From the NCBI RefSeq assembly GCF_019668485.1, contig NZ_AP024619.1, positions 1,735,001 to 1,799,000 on the forward strand: a stretch of DNA of 64,000 nt, written 5' to 3'. The notes beneath the pieces are model-generated. The model was not told the origin of the DNA and did no database searches. It saw only the letters and a program-made list of their open reading frames with translations. This DNA comes from Gelria sp. Kuro-4. GTDB lineage: Bacteria > Bacillota > DTU030 > DUMP01. The position numbers and the translations under genes are program-made. Positions 63,780 to 64,000 of the stretch are shown piece by piece. How positions within the stretch are numbered: the stretch's first letter is position 1; the number at the start of each line of letters is the position of its first letter.

Positions 63780-63941
63780 AAGAAAAGTTTTCTAACCCAG
63801 GAGGAGTTTTGGCGTGCGGGGAGAATATACGTTATAGGAAAAGAACCATTGATCCATCCTTTAAGCCAATAAAGGGGGTGAAGCAGGTCCGGTTCGGCTG
63901 AGTAAGTTCTCTGTGCAGCTTAAGAATGGGGGGGCTTAGTC

Positions 63942-64000
63942 GTGGAAGAAAAACTGAATGTCCTTGACATCGTGCGGGATCAAATCAAGACGGTGTGTGG
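63942..64000 (+). CDS. N-terminus of an unidentified gene (partial)
   Basis: GTG 63942 opens a frame that runs to the window end: MEEKLNVLDIVRDQIKTVCG. The only upstream signal is the G-rich stretch aatgggggggc. Too little is visible to name a family. The roughly 160-bp gap before it contains gaggaggag at 63801-63809 with only a 7-codon frame after it, and nothing else I recognise. Confidence 0.4.
   Translation, partial: MEEKLNVLDIVRDQIKTVC

Overview
The window is GC-rich DNA from a spore-forming, probably thermophilic or anaerobic member of the Clostridia (Moorella/Ammonifex/Desulforudis-like Firmicutes). The evidence is the gene order rather than any single gene: rpsB-tsf-pyrH-frr-uppS-cdsA-dxr-rseP-ispG-proS-polC, then rimP-nusA-ylxR-ylxQ-infB-rbfA-nrnA-truB-ribF-rpsO-pnp, then an M16 peptidase-dut-ymxH-dapB-asd-lysC-dapA block, an RNase J-tepA-ylzJ-ftsK/spoIIIE block, and rimO-pgsA-cinA-recA-recX-rny-ymdB. 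PolC, RNase J, RNase Y, YlxR, YmxH and YlzJ are Firmicutes markers. No rRNA, tRNA or CRISPR array was seen.

Bases 1-33,900 are dense, almost entirely plus-strand housekeeping genes, many overlapping by 1-20 bases. They cover translation (S2, EF-Ts, RRF, ProRS, IF-2, RbfA, TruB, S15), lipid and isoprenoid synthesis (UppS, CdsA, Dxr, IspG), intramembrane proteolysis (RseP), replication (PolC), RNA decay (PNPase, NrnA), flavin synthesis (RibF) and the lysine/diaminopimelate branch (DapB, Asd, LysC, DapA). Consensus-like promoters precede rpsB, rimP and the M16 peptidase gene. Strong intrinsic terminators follow rpsO, pnp and dapA. The most notable protein here is a PolC that appears to lack the usual internal proofreading exonuclease.

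Bases 33,900-41,600 are an accessory island set between dapA and the RNase J gene, which are neighbours in Bacillus. It is less GC-rich and loosely packed. It holds about 1 kb of non-coding DNA with an 18-G run, a stand-alone HD-domain protein, a chemotaxis receptor, a frameshifted ISLre2-type transposase remnant, an intact IS1182-type element that split a small two-gene unit (a 25-residue hydrophobic peptide and a 104-residue membrane protein), two copies of a 94-bp repeat, and an IS110 transposase fragment.

Bases 41,600-64,000 return to core genes: an RNase J family nuclease with a Gly in place of the motif-II metal-binding Asp, and with a terminator inside its own leader; TepA/YlzJ; a phosphate-type transporter; FtsK/SpoIIIE; a RodZ-like protein; RimO; PgsA; an FtsH-like protease without an extracytoplasmic domain and its small membrane neighbour; CinA; then an intact IS110 element on the minus strand flanked by strongly structured DNA; then a membrane metallophosphoesterase, ThpR, RecA, RecX, RNase Y, YmdB, a PHP phosphoesterase and an exported protein. 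The first and last genes are cut by the window edges.
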